From UBA4717 sp002404395 (lineage in GTDB: Bacteria; Bacillota; Clostridia; Oscillospirales; CAG-272), in the NCBI GenBank assembly GCA_937902275.1, contig CALFNW010000087.1, positions 10,955-74,954 of the forward strand: 64,000 nucleotides of DNA, read 5' to 3'. Both the position numbers and the translations under genes were made by a program. Shown in pieces: positions 1 through 8,759 of this stretch; positions within the stretch are counted from its first letter, which is position 1; every line of letters begins with the position of its first letter. Under the pieces are notes generated by a model. The model ran no database searches. It was given only the letters and a program-made list of their open reading frames with translations, and was not told the DNA's origin.

Positions 1-326
1 ACACCGTAGGTCACGCAATCGAAAGCGCCGCCGCGGGCAGGCTGATCCACGGCGAATGTGTGGCGCTCGGTATGCTCCCGATGTGCTCCCAAAGCGTAAG
101 GCAAAGACTTGAAAAAGTGCTTGTAAAGTATGATCTGCCTACCGTGATCGATGAGGATACACGAACGCTTGCCGAAATTTTCAAGCATGATAAAAAAGCC
201 GAAGCGGACGGCATTAACACCGTTGTGGTCAACGAGCTCGGCAGTTTTGAGTTTGTAAGATCAGGCATTGACGACATCTGTATGCGGATCGACGCCGCTA
301 AACGCGCGCTTTCAAAGCGTGGCTAA
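1..326 (+). CDS. aroB: 3-dehydroquinate synthase, C-terminal part
   Basis: This is the C-terminal ~108 residues of 3-dehydroquinate synthase, which converts DAHP to 3-dehydroquinate in the cytosol using NAD+ and a divalent metal. The frame is open from base 3 and begins TVGHAIESAAAGRLIHGE, matching the family's conserved GHAIE and HGE segments that hold metal-binding histidines. The start lies outside the window. The stop is 45 bases before the preferred aroC start, and the gene leads a run of shikimate genes, which supports the call. The short length reflects the window edge and not a truncation. Confidence 0.93.
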   Translation, partial: TVGHAIESAAAGRLIHGECVALGMLPMCSQSVRQRLEKVLVKYDLPTVIDEDTRTLAEIFKHDKKAEADGINTVVVNELGSFEFVRSGIDDICMRIDAAKRALSKRG

Positions 327-344
327 AGCCGTCATATTCTTTGA

Positions 345-359
345 GCCGGCAACGCCGGC
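345..359 (+). promoter_or_regulatory. Start-site mini-hairpin before aroC
   Basis: Stem GCCGGC, loop AAC, stem GCCGGC, preceded by TTGA. It is followed by ATGGTGATCTGT and then the aroC start at 372. It lies inside the operon between aroB and aroC, so it is not tied to a promoter. Confidence 0.7.
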
Positions 360-371
360 ATGGTGATCTGT

Positions 372-1499
372 ATGAAAAACACTTTCGGACAAAGCGTTTC
401 CCTTACGCTTTTCGGCGAAAGCCACGGCGAAGCTGTCGGCGCGGTAATCGACGGAATGGCTCCGGGCATTGAAATAGACAATACACTTATTGAAAGGTTA
501 GCATCCAAGCGCCGGCCCGCCGGTCTTATTGACACCGCCCGCCGCGAAAACGATGATTACCGTATACTCAGCGGAGTCAGAAACGGTATGACCACCGGCA
601 CGCCTATTGCAATAGTCATACCGAATAAAGACACGAGAAGCGCCGACTATGAATCGACGCGCGGCAGTGCAAGGCCCTCTCACGCCGACTACACCGCGTA
701 TGTAAAATACCACGGATATGAAGACTATCGCGGAGGCGGGCACTTTTCCGGCAGAATAACCGCCGCGCTTACCGTTGCCGGCGGGATATTTCTTTCGGCA
801 TTAAACAAACTCGGCATTGAGATAGGAACTCATATCCTGAGCTGCGCCGGCATATGCGACCGCAGCTTCGCCTCGCTTCCGGAAGAACTTGCCGACGTTA
901 ACGGTCAAAGCTTCCCGGTGCTTGACCCGGAACAGGGAGAAAAAATGATTTCGGCGATCCTCGAAGCAAAATCTCTCGGAGACAGCATCGGCGGAAAAGT
1001 GCAGACCGCCGTTTGCGGAGTGCCCGCAGGAGTCGGTGAACCTTGGTTTGACAGCCTTGAAGGCGTGCTCTCTCACGCGCTTTTTTCGATCGGCGGTATA
1101 AAAGGCGTGGAATTTGGCGCAGGATTCGGCTTTTGCGATATGCGCGGAAGCGAAGCCAATGATAGTTTTGCGTGCAAAAACGGTCGGATAACGACGCTCA
1201 GCAATAACAACGGCGGAATAAACGGCGGCATCTCAAACGGAATGCCGATAGTGTTCAACTGCGCGGTAAAGCCGACTCCCTCAATTTCGATCAGTCAGGA
1301 AACGGTTGACTTCATCAAAAACGAAAACACGGTAATGAGTATAAAGGGCAGGCACGACCCGGCTATATTCAAACGGATCTGCCCGGTAATTGACAGCGTA
1401 ACCGCTCTTACGGTCTGTGATATGCTGGCACAGCGATACGGAACAGACGTATTAAAAAACGGCTTTGCCGGCACGGCAGAGCCAAAGCAGAAAGGGTGA
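372..1499 (+). CDS. aroC: Chorismate synthase
   Basis: Chorismate synthase, 375 residues, makes chorismate from EPSP using reduced FMN, the last common step of aromatic biosynthesis. The N-terminus MKNTFGQSVSLTLFGESHG carries the family signature, and later blocks (RPSHADYTAY, GGGHFSGRITA, SNNNGGINGGISNG, RHDP) are also typical. An in-frame ATG at 360 exists, but it directly abuts a hairpin with no room for an SD. The GGTGA at 361-365 sits correctly for the ATG at 372, so 372 is preferred. The length is normal. The next gene starts 4 bases after the stop. Confidence 0.95.
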   Translation: MKNTFGQSVSLTLFGESHGEAVGAVIDGMAPGIEIDNTLIERLASKRRPAGLIDTARRENDDYRILSGVRNGMTTGTPIAIVIPNKDTRSADYESTRGSARPSHADYTAYVKYHGYEDYRGGGHFSGRITAALTVAGGIFLSALNKLGIEIGTHILSCAGICDRSFASLPEELADVNGQSFPVLDPEQGEKMISAILEAKSLGDSIGGKVQTAVCGVPAGVGEPWFDSLEGVLSHALFSIGGIKGVEFGAGFGFCDMRGSEANDSFACKNGRITTLSNNNGGINGGISNGMPIVFNCAVKPTPSISISQETVDFIKNENTVMSIKGRHDPAIFKRICPVIDSVTALTVCDMLAQRYGTDVLKNGFAGTAEPKQKG

Positions 1500-1503
1500 G
1501 ACA

Positions 1504-2748
1504 ATGGAATACGGACTGATAGGGGAAAAGCTCGGTCACAGCTTCTCAAAAGAAGTGCACGGTCTGATCGCGGATTATGATTACAGACTGCTCGAGATCC
1601 CGAAAAACGAGCTTGAAAACTTTATGCATAGCAAAAGCTTCAGGGGGATCAATGTAACCATACCGTACAAGGAAGCCGTAATACCCTTTGTTGATGAAAT
1701 ATCCGAAGAAGCGCGAAAGATCGGTGCAGTAAATACGATAGTTAACCGAAACGGCAGACTTTTCGGCTACAACACCGACTATATGGGAGCGCTCGGGCTT
1801 ATCAGGCACGCCGATATTGAAATGAAAGGAAAAAAGGTGCTGATCCTCGGCAGCGGCGGTACCTGCAAGACCCTTTCGGCTGTCGTGCGCGACCTCGGCG
1901 CTCAAAGTCTGATCAAGGTTTCGCGCAAAGCAAGCGCAGACGCAATAAGCTACGATATGCTGAATCTGCATTATGACGCGGAAGTAATCATAAACACCAC
2001 CCCCGTCGGCATGTTTCCGAAAAACAGCGACTGCCCGATAGATATCGAATGTTTTCCGAAGCTTGAAGGCGTGGTTGACGTCATTTACAATCCGCTTGAC
2101 ACGGTTCTTATCAGACAAGCCAAGGAAAAGGGCATCAAAGCAAGCGGCGGTCTTTATATGCTGGTAGCGCAGGCAGTATACGCTTCAGAGCTTTTCCTCG
2201 GTGTCGATGAGCATGATGAAGAAAGAATACAGCGCATATTCCGCAAAATTTCGGCAGACAAGGAAAACATCGTCCTCATCGGTATGCCATCAAGCGGAAA
2301 AAGCAGTGTCGGCAGCTTTTTAGGTAAGCTATTGAACAGAGCGGTGTTTGATTCAGATGAAGAGGTCGTCGGCTCATCCGGAAAAAGCATCAAAGAAATT
2401 TTTGAAAGTGAAGGCGAATCGGCTTTCAGAATGCGGGAAAAATCGGCGATTGCCGCGCTGTCTCAAAAAAGCGGGTGCATTATCGCTACCGGCGGCGGCG
2501 CGGTGCTCGACGCGGAAAACGTGATGCGGCTCAAGCAAAACGGCAGACTGTTCTTCCTTGACCGCTCGCTTGAAAAGCTTGAAGCGACAGGCGACCGTCC
2601 GCTCTCCGACGATCACCAAAAATTAAAGCGTCTGTATGAATACCGCCGTCCGATATATCTTGCTGCCGCCGATTTTACGGTCTGCGGCGACGGAAGCGTT
2701 GAAGAGACCGCCGTCAGAATAAGCGAAACATTCAATTGCAGCGTCTGA
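1504..2748 (+). CDS. aroE-aroK: Bifunctional shikimate dehydrogenase / shikimate kinase
   Basis: A single 414-residue frame fuses two consecutive pathway enzymes. Residues 1 to about 250 are an AroE-type NADPH-dependent shikimate dehydrogenase (GEKLGHSFSKEVH, NVTIPYKE, NTDYMGA, LGSGGTCKT). Residues about 256 to 414 are a shikimate kinase (Walker A GMPSSGKSS, DSDEEV, ATGGGAV, lid DRPLS). The AroK part is slightly short (~158 residues) but keeps the ATP- and shikimate-binding motifs. The start at 1504 is chosen because AGAAAGGGTGAG precedes it. Fusion would couple the 3-dehydroshikimate and shikimate steps; channelling is inference. No separate aroE or aroK is seen in this operon. Confidence 0.94.
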   Translation: MEYGLIGEKLGHSFSKEVHGLIADYDYRLLEIPKNELENFMHSKSFRGINVTIPYKEAVIPFVDEISEEARKIGAVNTIVNRNGRLFGYNTDYMGALGLIRHADIEMKGKKVLILGSGGTCKTLSAVVRDLGAQSLIKVSRKASADAISYDMLNLHYDAEVIINTTPVGMFPKNSDCPIDIECFPKLEGVVDVIYNPLDTVLIRQAKEKGIKASGGLYMLVAQAVYASELFLGVDEHDEERIQRIFRKISADKENIVLIGMPSSGKSSVGSFLGKLLNRAVFDSDEEVVGSSGKSIKEIFESEGESAFRMREKSAIAALSQKSGCIIATGGGAVLDAENVMRLKQNGRLFFLDRSLEKLEATGDRPLSDDHQKLKRLYEYRRPIYLAAADFTVCGDGSVEETAVRISETFNCSV

Positions 2749-2792
2749 TGAGCCGTCCCACATAAATAGATTCTACCGATACGGAGGCAAAA

Positions 2793-3251
2793 ATGAAAAT
2801 ACTGATAATCAACGGGCCGAATCTGAATATGCTCGGCATCAGAGAGCCTGATATATACGGCAACAGATCGTATGAGGACCTGTTAAAGCTTATCCGCGAT
2901 CATGCCGAAAAGAAAAAGCTTGAAGTGATATTCTTTCAGTCGAACCACGAGGGAGATATAGTTGACGAAATACAAAAAGCCTACTTTGATATGACTGACG
3001 GTATCGTGATCAATCCTGCGGCATACACGCACACGAGCGTGGCAATTGCCGATGCGCTTAAGGCTGTCGCGCTTCCGACGGTCGAAGTACATATTTCGGA
3101 CGTTGATTCGCGCGAAGACTTCAGAAAGATCAGCTATGTGCGATCTGTGGCGACCGCCTGTGTTTCGGGACTCGGTTTTGACGGGTATCTGAAAGCGATC
3201 GACATTGTCGCCGAGGAGATAGAGAAAAATCACAGGAGTCGGTCGAAATGA
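2793..3251 (+). CDS. aroQ: Type II 3-dehydroquinate dehydratase
   Basis: A 152-residue type II dehydroquinase, dehydrating 3-dehydroquinate to 3-dehydroshikimate. The N-terminus MKILIINGPNLNMLGIREP is diagnostic. Further motifs are FQSNHEGDIVDEIQ, NPAAYTHTSVAIADAL (with the catalytic His) and VEVHISD. The length is typical for the dodecameric type II enzyme and unrelated to type I AroD. ACGGAGG lies 7 bases before the start. Its last four bases ATGA also form the start of aroA, indicating translational coupling. Confidence 0.95.
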   Translation: MKILIINGPNLNMLGIREPDIYGNRSYEDLLKLIRDHAEKKKLEVIFFQSNHEGDIVDEIQKAYFDMTDGIVINPAAYTHTSVAIADALKAVALPTVEVHISDVDSREDFRKISYVRSVATACVSGLGFDGYLKAIDIVAEEIEKNHRSRSK

Positions 3252-4456
3252 AGATAACAATAAATAAAAGCCGCCTGAGCGGCAGCGTCGTTGCTCCCCC
3301 GTCGAAAAGCGTCTCGCACAGATATCTGATCTGCGCCGCGCTTGCCGAAGGAGAAAGTGTGATCGAAAACCTCGGAGTAAGCGAAGATATTCTCGCCACT
3401 GCGGACTGTCTCAGAGCACTCGGCGCCGACATAACCACCGAAAACGGCAAAACGACTGTGCGCGGCTTCGGCAGGACGCCGGACCCGCGCGGCATACTCG
3501 GATGCCGCGAAAGCGGGAGCACCCTCAGATTTTTGATTCCCGTCTCCATGCTCTCCGGACGAACGGTTGAATTTTCGGGCAGTGCAAGGCTGATCGAACG
3601 CGGCGTCGAGGTATATTCCTCCGTGCTTGAAAAGTGCGGCGCCGAAATAAATTTCGGCAAAAATCGGATCAGTGTGCACGGTAAGTTAATTTCCGGAAAA
3701 TACGAGATCCCGGGTTATATCAGCAGTCAGTATATATCCGGAATGCTCTTTGCGCTTCCCTTACTTGAATCCGACAGCATAATCGGAATCATTCCCCCGC
3801 TTGAAAGCGGAAGTTATCTTGATATCACTCTTGACGCCTTGAAAAACTTCGGAGTCGTCACCGAACGCCCGGACAGATACACATACGTGATCCGAGGCGG
3901 GCAACACTATACCCCCTGCAAGGTAAGAGTTGAAGGCGATTACTCAAACGCCGCATTTTTGTACGCGCTCGGCGCGGTCGGCGGCAATATCAGAGTCGAG
4001 GGACTTGATCCGTCAAGCATTCAGGGAGATCGCGTATGTATAAGTATGATCGAAAAGCTCGCTGAAGGCTGTCCCGCGCTTGACCTCTCCGACTGTCCCG
4101 ATCTTGCGCCCGTGCTGTTTGCAACCGCCGCAGTCTTTAACGGCGCACACTTTAGCGGTACAAAACGGCTTGCCATAAAAGAAAGCAACCGCGCGATCGC
4201 CATGGCTAAGGAGCTTGCCAAATTCGGGATAGAGGTCAGAGTCGGAGAAAACACGGTCGATGTGCTGCCCGGCTCGCTCAGGACCCCCGCACTGCCGCTT
4301 TTAGGCCACAACGATCATCGGATCGTAATGGCGCTGTGCGTGCCCGCGATCCTGACCGGCGCCGTAATCGAAGGCTGTGAAGCGATAAACAAAAGTTATC
4401 CCGACTTTTTCAAAACTCTTGAAGTGCTCGGTGCGGAGGTAAGCTATGGAACTTGA
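3248..4456 (+). CDS. aroA: 3-phosphoshikimate 1-carboxyvinyltransferase (EPSP synthase)
   Basis: A 402-residue EPSP synthase that transfers the enolpyruvyl group of PEP to shikimate 3-phosphate. Visible family blocks are PPSKSVSHRYLICAALAEG near the N-terminus, ESGSTLRFLIPV, SSQYISGMLFALPLL, EGDYSNAAFLYALGA, KESNRAIAMAKELAKFG and HNDHRIVMAL. The length is slightly under the usual ~430. The start overlaps the aroQ stop by 4 bases and the 3' end overlaps tyrA by 11 bases, so the three genes are tightly coupled. Confidence 0.95.
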   Translation: MKITINKSRLSGSVVAPPSKSVSHRYLICAALAEGESVIENLGVSEDILATADCLRALGADITTENGKTTVRGFGRTPDPRGILGCRESGSTLRFLIPVSMLSGRTVEFSGSARLIERGVEVYSSVLEKCGAEINFGKNRISVHGKLISGKYEIPGYISSQYISGMLFALPLLESDSIIGIIPPLESGSYLDITLDALKNFGVVTERPDRYTYVIRGGQHYTPCKVRVEGDYSNAAFLYALGAVGGNIRVEGLDPSSIQGDRVCISMIEKLAEGCPALDLSDCPDLAPVLFATAAVFNGAHFSGTKRLAIKESNRAIAMAKELAKFGIEVRVGENTVDVLPGSLRTPALPLLGHNDHRIVMALCVPAILTGAVIEGCEAINKSYPDFFKTLEVLGAEVSYGT

Positions 4457-5300
4457 CAAGAACAAAAAAATACTTATAATCGGACTCGGCCTAATCGGAG
4501 GAAGCTATGCAAAAGGGCTTTCCGCGGCAGGCTATACGGTAGGCGCTATAGATACCTGCCGCGATTCTATAGATTATGCACTTGAATACGGATATATAAA
4601 AAGCGGAAGCACCGAGACAGAAAAAGAATATGTAGGCGAATTTGACATACTGATCTTCGCGCTCTATCCGCACATATTTATCGAATGGGTGGAAAAGTAT
4701 CAAAGCTTTATAAAAAGCGGCGCACTGCTTACCGATGTGACCGGAGTCAAGTGCAGTATCGTTGATAAGATCCAACTATTGTTGCGACCCGACCTTGAAT
4801 TTATAGGTGCGCATCCGATGGCAGGCCGCGAAGTAAGCGGAGTGAGGAATGCCACCGACGCAATTTTTAAAAACGCAAACTACATCGTCACTCCGAGCGC
4901 GCGAAACACCGCATCGGCAATTGAAACGGCAGAAGCGCTCGCCCGTGTGCTCGGCTTCGGCAAGCTCAGCCGTCTTTCCCCCGAAAAGCACGATGAAATG
5001 ATCGGCTTTCTCTCACAGCTTACCCATTGTATCGCAGTAGCGCTTATGACCTGCAAAGAATCAAAACATCTTGCCGAATACACAGGCGACTCATTCAGAG
5101 ATCTTACAAGGATCGCAAAGATAAATGAGGATATGTGGTCCGAGCTGTTCTTTCTGAACCGCGACGAGCTTATAAGTCAGATGGAGCTTTTCCTTAACAA
5201 ATTCACATATATAAAAGACTGCTTGGTAAACGGCGATGAAGAGAGCTTGAAAGCCACCATGCGCCTGTCAACCGAAAACCGCAAATACTTTGATAAATAA
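4446..5300 (+). CDS. tyrA: Prephenate dehydrogenase
   Basis: A 284-residue prephenate dehydrogenase, the NAD(P)-dependent oxidative decarboxylation towards tyrosine. The N-terminal Rossmann motif is GLGLIGGSYAKGL. The substrate region has GAHPMAGREVSGV and QLTHCIAVALM. The length fits a catalytic-only enzyme, with no C-terminal ACT domain, so feedback by tyrosine through ACT is not expected. It overlaps the end of aroA by 11 bases. Its presence directs chorismate made by this operon towards tyrosine; chorismate mutase and prephenate dehydratase are not in the window. Confidence 0.93.
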   Translation: MELDKNKKILIIGLGLIGGSYAKGLSAAGYTVGAIDTCRDSIDYALEYGYIKSGSTETEKEYVGEFDILIFALYPHIFIEWVEKYQSFIKSGALLTDVTGVKCSIVDKIQLLLRPDLEFIGAHPMAGREVSGVRNATDAIFKNANYIVTPSARNTASAIETAEALARVLGFGKLSRLSPEKHDEMIGFLSQLTHCIAVALMTCKESKHLAEYTGDSFRDLTRIAKINEDMWSELFFLNRDELISQMELFLNKFTYIKDCLVNGDEESLKATMRLSTENRKYFDK

Positions 5301-5330
5301 TTTTTAACCATGAAAGGTGAGTGAACTATT

Positions 5331-6359
5331 ATGAATATGGAATTTAAAAGAAAACTGCCCGAACCGCGCGATGTAATAAATATGTACCCGATGTCCGAGG
5401 CACTTGTAAAACAGAAAAACGAAAACGACGTTGAGATCAGAAATGTCTTTTCGGGTAAGAGCGATAAATTCATACTTGTGATCGGACCCTGCTCGGCAGA
5501 CAGAGAGGACGCGGTGCTTGATTACATATCAAGGCTCAGAAAAGTACAGGACAAGGTCAAAGACAAAATCGTTATAATTCCGCGGATCTATACCAACAAA
5601 CCGAGAACCACGGGCGCGGGGTACAAGGGAATGCTGCATCAAAGCGATCCCCACAGCTCGCCGGATATGCTCAAAGGACTGCTTGCCATACGCAGACTTC
5701 ACATAAAAGCCCTTGAAACGACCGGCTTTTCCGGAGCGGATGAAATGCTCTACCCCGAAAATCACCGTTACCTTGCCGACGTACTCTCGTATGTTGCCAT
5801 AGGCGCAAGATCCGTGGAAAATCAACAGCACCGTCTTACCGCAAGCGGACTTGAGCTTCCGGTCGGCATGAAAAATCCGACCAGCGGCGACCTTTCGGTA
5901 ATGGTAAATGCCATTACCGCCGCACAGAGCGCGCACGTGTTCAGCTACGGAGGCTGGGAGGTCGCAAGCAAAGGAAACAAGCTGGCTCACGCAGTGCTGC
6001 GCGGTTTTGTCAACAAGCACGGACAGGCATTCCCGAACTACCATTACGAAGATCTCAACACGCTTTGCGAGATCTACGCTAAAAGCAGCTTGAGCAATCC
6101 TGCGGTCATTATTGACACCAACCACTCAAACTCCGGAAAGAAGTGGGATGAACAACCCCGTATCGCCAAGGAGATCCTTCACAGCACCCGTCATTCAAAA
6201 GATATATTCAAGCTTGTAAAGGGACTGATGATCGAATCATACATAGAAGACGGGTGCCAGAAGATCGAGGACGGCGTATACGGAAAATCCATCACCGACC
6301 CTTGTCTCGGTTGGGAAAAGACCGAAAGGCTGATCTATGAGATCGCCGAGCTGAGATAA
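5331..6359 (+). CDS. aroF: DAHP synthase, class I (AroF/G/H type)
   Basis: A 342-residue 3-deoxy-7-phosphoheptulonate synthase, condensing PEP and erythrose 4-phosphate in the first committed step. Motifs include LVIGPCSADRED (metal-binding Cys), YTNKPRTTGAGYKG, ENQQHRLTASGLELPVGMKN and DTNHSNSGKKW. It belongs to the AroFGH subfamily of class I and not the AroA(beta) or plant-like type. AAGGTGAG precedes the start; an alternative ATG lies 6 bases downstream. It closes the operon with a 30-base gap after tyrA. Which aromatic amino acid feeds back cannot be read from the sequence. Confidence 0.93.
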   Translation: MNMEFKRKLPEPRDVINMYPMSEALVKQKNENDVEIRNVFSGKSDKFILVIGPCSADREDAVLDYISRLRKVQDKVKDKIVIIPRIYTNKPRTTGAGYKGMLHQSDPHSSPDMLKGLLAIRRLHIKALETTGFSGADEMLYPENHRYLADVLSYVAIGARSVENQQHRLTASGLELPVGMKNPTSGDLSVMVNAITAAQSAHVFSYGGWEVASKGNKLAHAVLRGFVNKHGQAFPNYHYEDLNTLCEIYAKSSLSNPAVIIDTNHSNSGKKWDEQPRIAKEILHSTRHSKDIFKLVKGLMIESYIEDGCQKIEDGVYGKSITDPCLGWEKTERLIYEIAELR

Positions 6360-6411
6360 AGTTCGCGGTATAACAGACAAAAATCCGCGGACAATAATCG
6401 TATCAGTCTGC

Positions 6412-6438
6412 GCCGCCCCAAGCGCTCAAGTCGGCGGC
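6412..6438 (+). terminator. GC-rich hairpin after the aro operon
   Basis: GCCGCC at 6412-6417 can pair with GGCGGC at 6433-6438 across a 15-base loop, 52 bases after the DAHP synthase stop. There is no clean T-run, so terminator function is uncertain. Confidence 0.3.
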
Positions 6439-6508
6439 ATTAAAAGCTTAAAGCTTTACCAAGCAATAAAAACTGTCGTGAAATTTGACATAAAGGAGCA
6501 CTGAAGCA

Positions 6509-7477
6509 ATGCGGTCGGATACTCAAAAAAGCAAATACGATCTGATAATTCTCGGAGGAGGTCCTGCCGGACTCAGCGCGGCGGTATATGCCGGCCGAGA
6601 TGGGCTTGACACTCTTGTTATAGAGTCTGCCGCAGTCGGCGGGCAGATGCTCAAAACCGATATGATCGAAAACTACCCCGGCGTTCCCGCGATCTCCGGC
6701 ACGGAGCTTGCGCAGCAGATGCGGGCGCAGGCAGAAGGCTTCGGCGCCGAATTTGCAAGCGCTAAGGTGAAACTCGTATCGCTTGACTCAGATCCGAAAA
6801 TAATTGAAACCGCCAGCGGCAGATTCACCGCGGAGGCTGTGATCATTGCCACGGGAGCAACCCCGAAAAAACTTGGTTTTGAAGGCGAATCACGATTTGT
6901 CGGCAAAGGCATAAGCTATTGCGCGACCTGCGACGGTTTCTTTTTCCGCGGCAAAGAGGTATTCGTAGTCGGCGGCGGCAATTCCGCCGCCGAGGAAGCG
7001 CTTTTTTTGACAAAATTTGCACGCAAGGTCACAATGCTTGTCAGACGCGACACGCTCCGATGTGAAGCGTTGCTTGCCAAAAGACTTGCCGATTCGCCGA
7101 AGCTTGAAATAAAGTACAATTATGAAGTTGTCAAAGCCTCGGGAGACACGCTTCTCGAAGCGCTCGAAGTTAAAAACAATAAAACGGGCGAACATACGAT
7201 ATTACGTCCCAATGAGGGAGACGGATGCCTCGGATTGTTTATTTTTGCCGGGTACGCTCCCTCAACCGAACTCTTTGCCGACAAACTGCCGCTTGATGAA
7301 AAAGGTTATATTCCGACAAATGAAAACTGTGCGACAAAGCTCTGCGGTGTGTATGCGGCGGGAGATGTCAGAGCCAAGGCGTTGCATCAGGTAATTACGG
7401 CGGCGTCAGATGGCGCTGTTGCCGCCAAAGCGGCGGCGGCATATATTTCGTCCCGTGAACATTCATTCGTCGTTTGA
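6509..7477 (+). CDS. trxB: Thioredoxin reductase (NADPH)
   Basis: A 322-residue low-Mr thioredoxin-disulfide reductase passing electrons from NADPH through FAD to thioredoxin. It has the FAD motif GGGPAGLSAAVYAGRDG near the N-terminus, the redox motif CATCDG, the NADPH-binding GGGNSAAEEALFL and the C-terminal GVYAAGDVR. The length is typical. AAAGGAG lies 12 bases before the ATG. It stands alone, between the aro operon and an ECF S component, with no thioredoxin gene beside it. A TrxB-like flavoprotein with another acceptor is possible but less likely given the intact CxxC. Confidence 0.92.
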   Translation: MRSDTQKSKYDLIILGGGPAGLSAAVYAGRDGLDTLVIESAAVGGQMLKTDMIENYPGVPAISGTELAQQMRAQAEGFGAEFASAKVKLVSLDSDPKIIETASGRFTAEAVIIATGATPKKLGFEGESRFVGKGISYCATCDGFFFRGKEVFVVGGGNSAAEEALFLTKFARKVTMLVRRDTLRCEALLAKRLADSPKLEIKYNYEVVKASGDTLLEALEVKNNKTGEHTILRPNEGDGCLGLFIFAGYAPSTELFADKLPLDEKGYIPTNENCATKLCGVYAAGDVRAKALHQVITAASDGAVAAKAAAAYISSREHSFVV

Positions 7478-7498
7478 GTGCATAAACTCCGATTAGTG

Positions 7499-7527
7499 TT
7501 GACATATTTGACTGTATCTGTTATAAT
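7499..7527 (+). promoter_or_regulatory. Consensus sigma-A promoter for the ECF S component
   Basis: TTGACA at 7499-7504, 17-base spacer, TATAAT at 7522-7527 with an extended -10 TG. The leader to the start at 7568 is only about 35 bases, too short for a riboswitch. Confidence 0.85.
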
Positions 7528-7567
7528 TCGGATATAAGCTGATCCCGAAGGAGGAAAACAAAATCGC

Positions 7568-8161
7568 ATGAAAACCGCAATGACCGATAAAGTCCGCAGA
7601 CTGACGCTTAACGCAGTCCTCGCCGCTATAGTGGCAGTCGTCTCTTTTCTTCCGCTGCGCACTCTCGGACTTGAGATAACCTTTTCGATGGTTCCGGTAG
7701 CGATCGGCGCGATCGTACTCGGACCGGCATCCGGAGCCTTCCTCGGCGGAGTATTCGGAGTCGTAAGCTTTTTGCAATGCCTCGGGTACAGTTCGTTCGG
7801 CGCGGCGCTTTTCGCCATTAACCCCGTATTTACTTTTCTGACCTGCGTACCGACCCGAATCCTTGCAGGTATGCTTGCCGGGCTCATCTTCCGCGCCGTT
7901 CCGAAAAAAAAATCGGACAGTGCAGCCACAGCAACGGCAGCCGTATGCGCACCGATACTTAACACGCTGTTCTTTATGGGCACATTGACCGTCTGCTTCT
8001 ACAATACCGAATATATCCAAGGCTTTGCAGAGCTTTTAAACGCGACGAACCCCATAAACTTTATTTTGCTTTTCGTCGGAATAAACGGCATAGTTGAGAT
8101 CATATGCGGCTTTGCGCTTGCACTTCCGATCTCAAAAGTAATCAGGCGCGTTGTGAAATGA
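7568..8161 (+). CDS. ECF transporter S component (substrate unknown)
   Basis: A 197-residue integral membrane protein with about six hydrophobic segments, fitting an energy-coupling-factor S component, the substrate-binding subunit for vitamin uptake. The N-terminal LTLNAVLAAIVAVVSFLP and the later GPASGAFLGGVFGVVSFL resemble the ECF_trnsprt family (PF12822), which includes pantothenate- and riboflavin-type members. The substrate cannot be assigned. No EcfA/EcfT genes are nearby, so it must use a shared module encoded elsewhere. It has its own consensus promoter and is followed by a terminator hairpin. GGAGG is about 13 bases before the ATG, slightly long. Confidence 0.82.
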   Translation: MKTAMTDKVRRLTLNAVLAAIVAVVSFLPLRTLGLEITFSMVPVAIGAIVLGPASGAFLGGVFGVVSFLQCLGYSSFGAALFAINPVFTFLTCVPTRILAGMLAGLIFRAVPKKKSDSAATATAAVCAPILNTLFFMGTLTVCFYNTEYIQGFAELLNATNPINFILLFVGINGIVEIICGFALALPISKVIRRVVK

Positions 8162-8201
8162 TCATAACCGTCCGCAAAACGGATGGTACGATAGTACGCA
8201 C

Positions 8202-8230
8202 AAGGGCTGTCGCAACTGCGACAGCCCTTT
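8202..8230 (+). terminator. Intrinsic terminator after the ECF S component
   Basis: A 12-bp stem AAGGGCTGTCGC / GCGACAGCCCTT with loop AACT, 41 bases after the stop. The 3' T-run is short. Confidence 0.7.
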
Positions 8231-8265
8231 GACTGAATTATATAACCGAAAGTGAAATTATAAAC

Positions 8266-8748
8266 ATGAAAAACACTTCGCTTTGCTATCTTGAATCCGA
8301 AGGCAAATACCTGATGCTTCATCGCATCTCAAAGCAAAATGACGAGAACGCGGGCAAATGGATCGGAATAGGCGGCAAATTCGAAGAGGGAGAAAGTCCC
8401 GAAGAATGTGTGCGCCGCGAGGTGAAAGAAGAGACCGGGCTCACGCTTGACCGCGCAAGCTTCAGAGGTATCGTAACTTTTACCGACTCAAACGAAAAAG
8501 GAATTACTACCGAATATATGTTTCTCTTTACAAGCAGCGATTTTTCGGGAACGCTTACGCCCTGCAACGAGGGAGTGCTTGAGTGGATCCCGAAGTCGGA
8601 GATACATAAGCTCCCGCTTTGGGAAGGCGATCACGTTTTTCTTAACCTGCTCGAAGCAGGAAGTCCGTTCTTCTCACTCAAGCTTTGCTACTCAAACGGC
8701 AGTCTTTGCGAGGTTTATCTGAACGGCAGCAAACAGCAAAACCTTTAG
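8266..8748 (+). CDS. NUDIX hydrolase (MutT-like)
   Basis: A 160-residue NUDIX-fold pyrophosphohydrolase. The box is complete in GGKFEEGESPEECVRREVKE followed by ETGL, with the REVKEE glutamates that bind Mg2+. The preceding KWIGIGGKFE and the early LCYLESEGKYLMLHR resemble bacterial 8-oxo-dGTP diphosphatases of the MutX/MutT group, so nucleotide-pool sanitation is a reasonable guess, but substrates cannot be fixed from sequence. It lies between the terminator at 8202-8230 and the convergent aminopeptidase gene. A weak SD (GAAAGTGA) precedes the ATG. Confidence 0.88.
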   Translation: MKNTSLCYLESEGKYLMLHRISKQNDENAGKWIGIGGKFEEGESPEECVRREVKEETGLTLDRASFRGIVTFTDSNEKGITTEYMFLFTSSDFSGTLTPCNEGVLEWIPKSEIHKLPLWEGDHVFLNLLEAGSPFFSLKLCYSNGSLCEVYLNGSKQQNL

Positions 8749-8759
8749 CCTTTAAAAAC

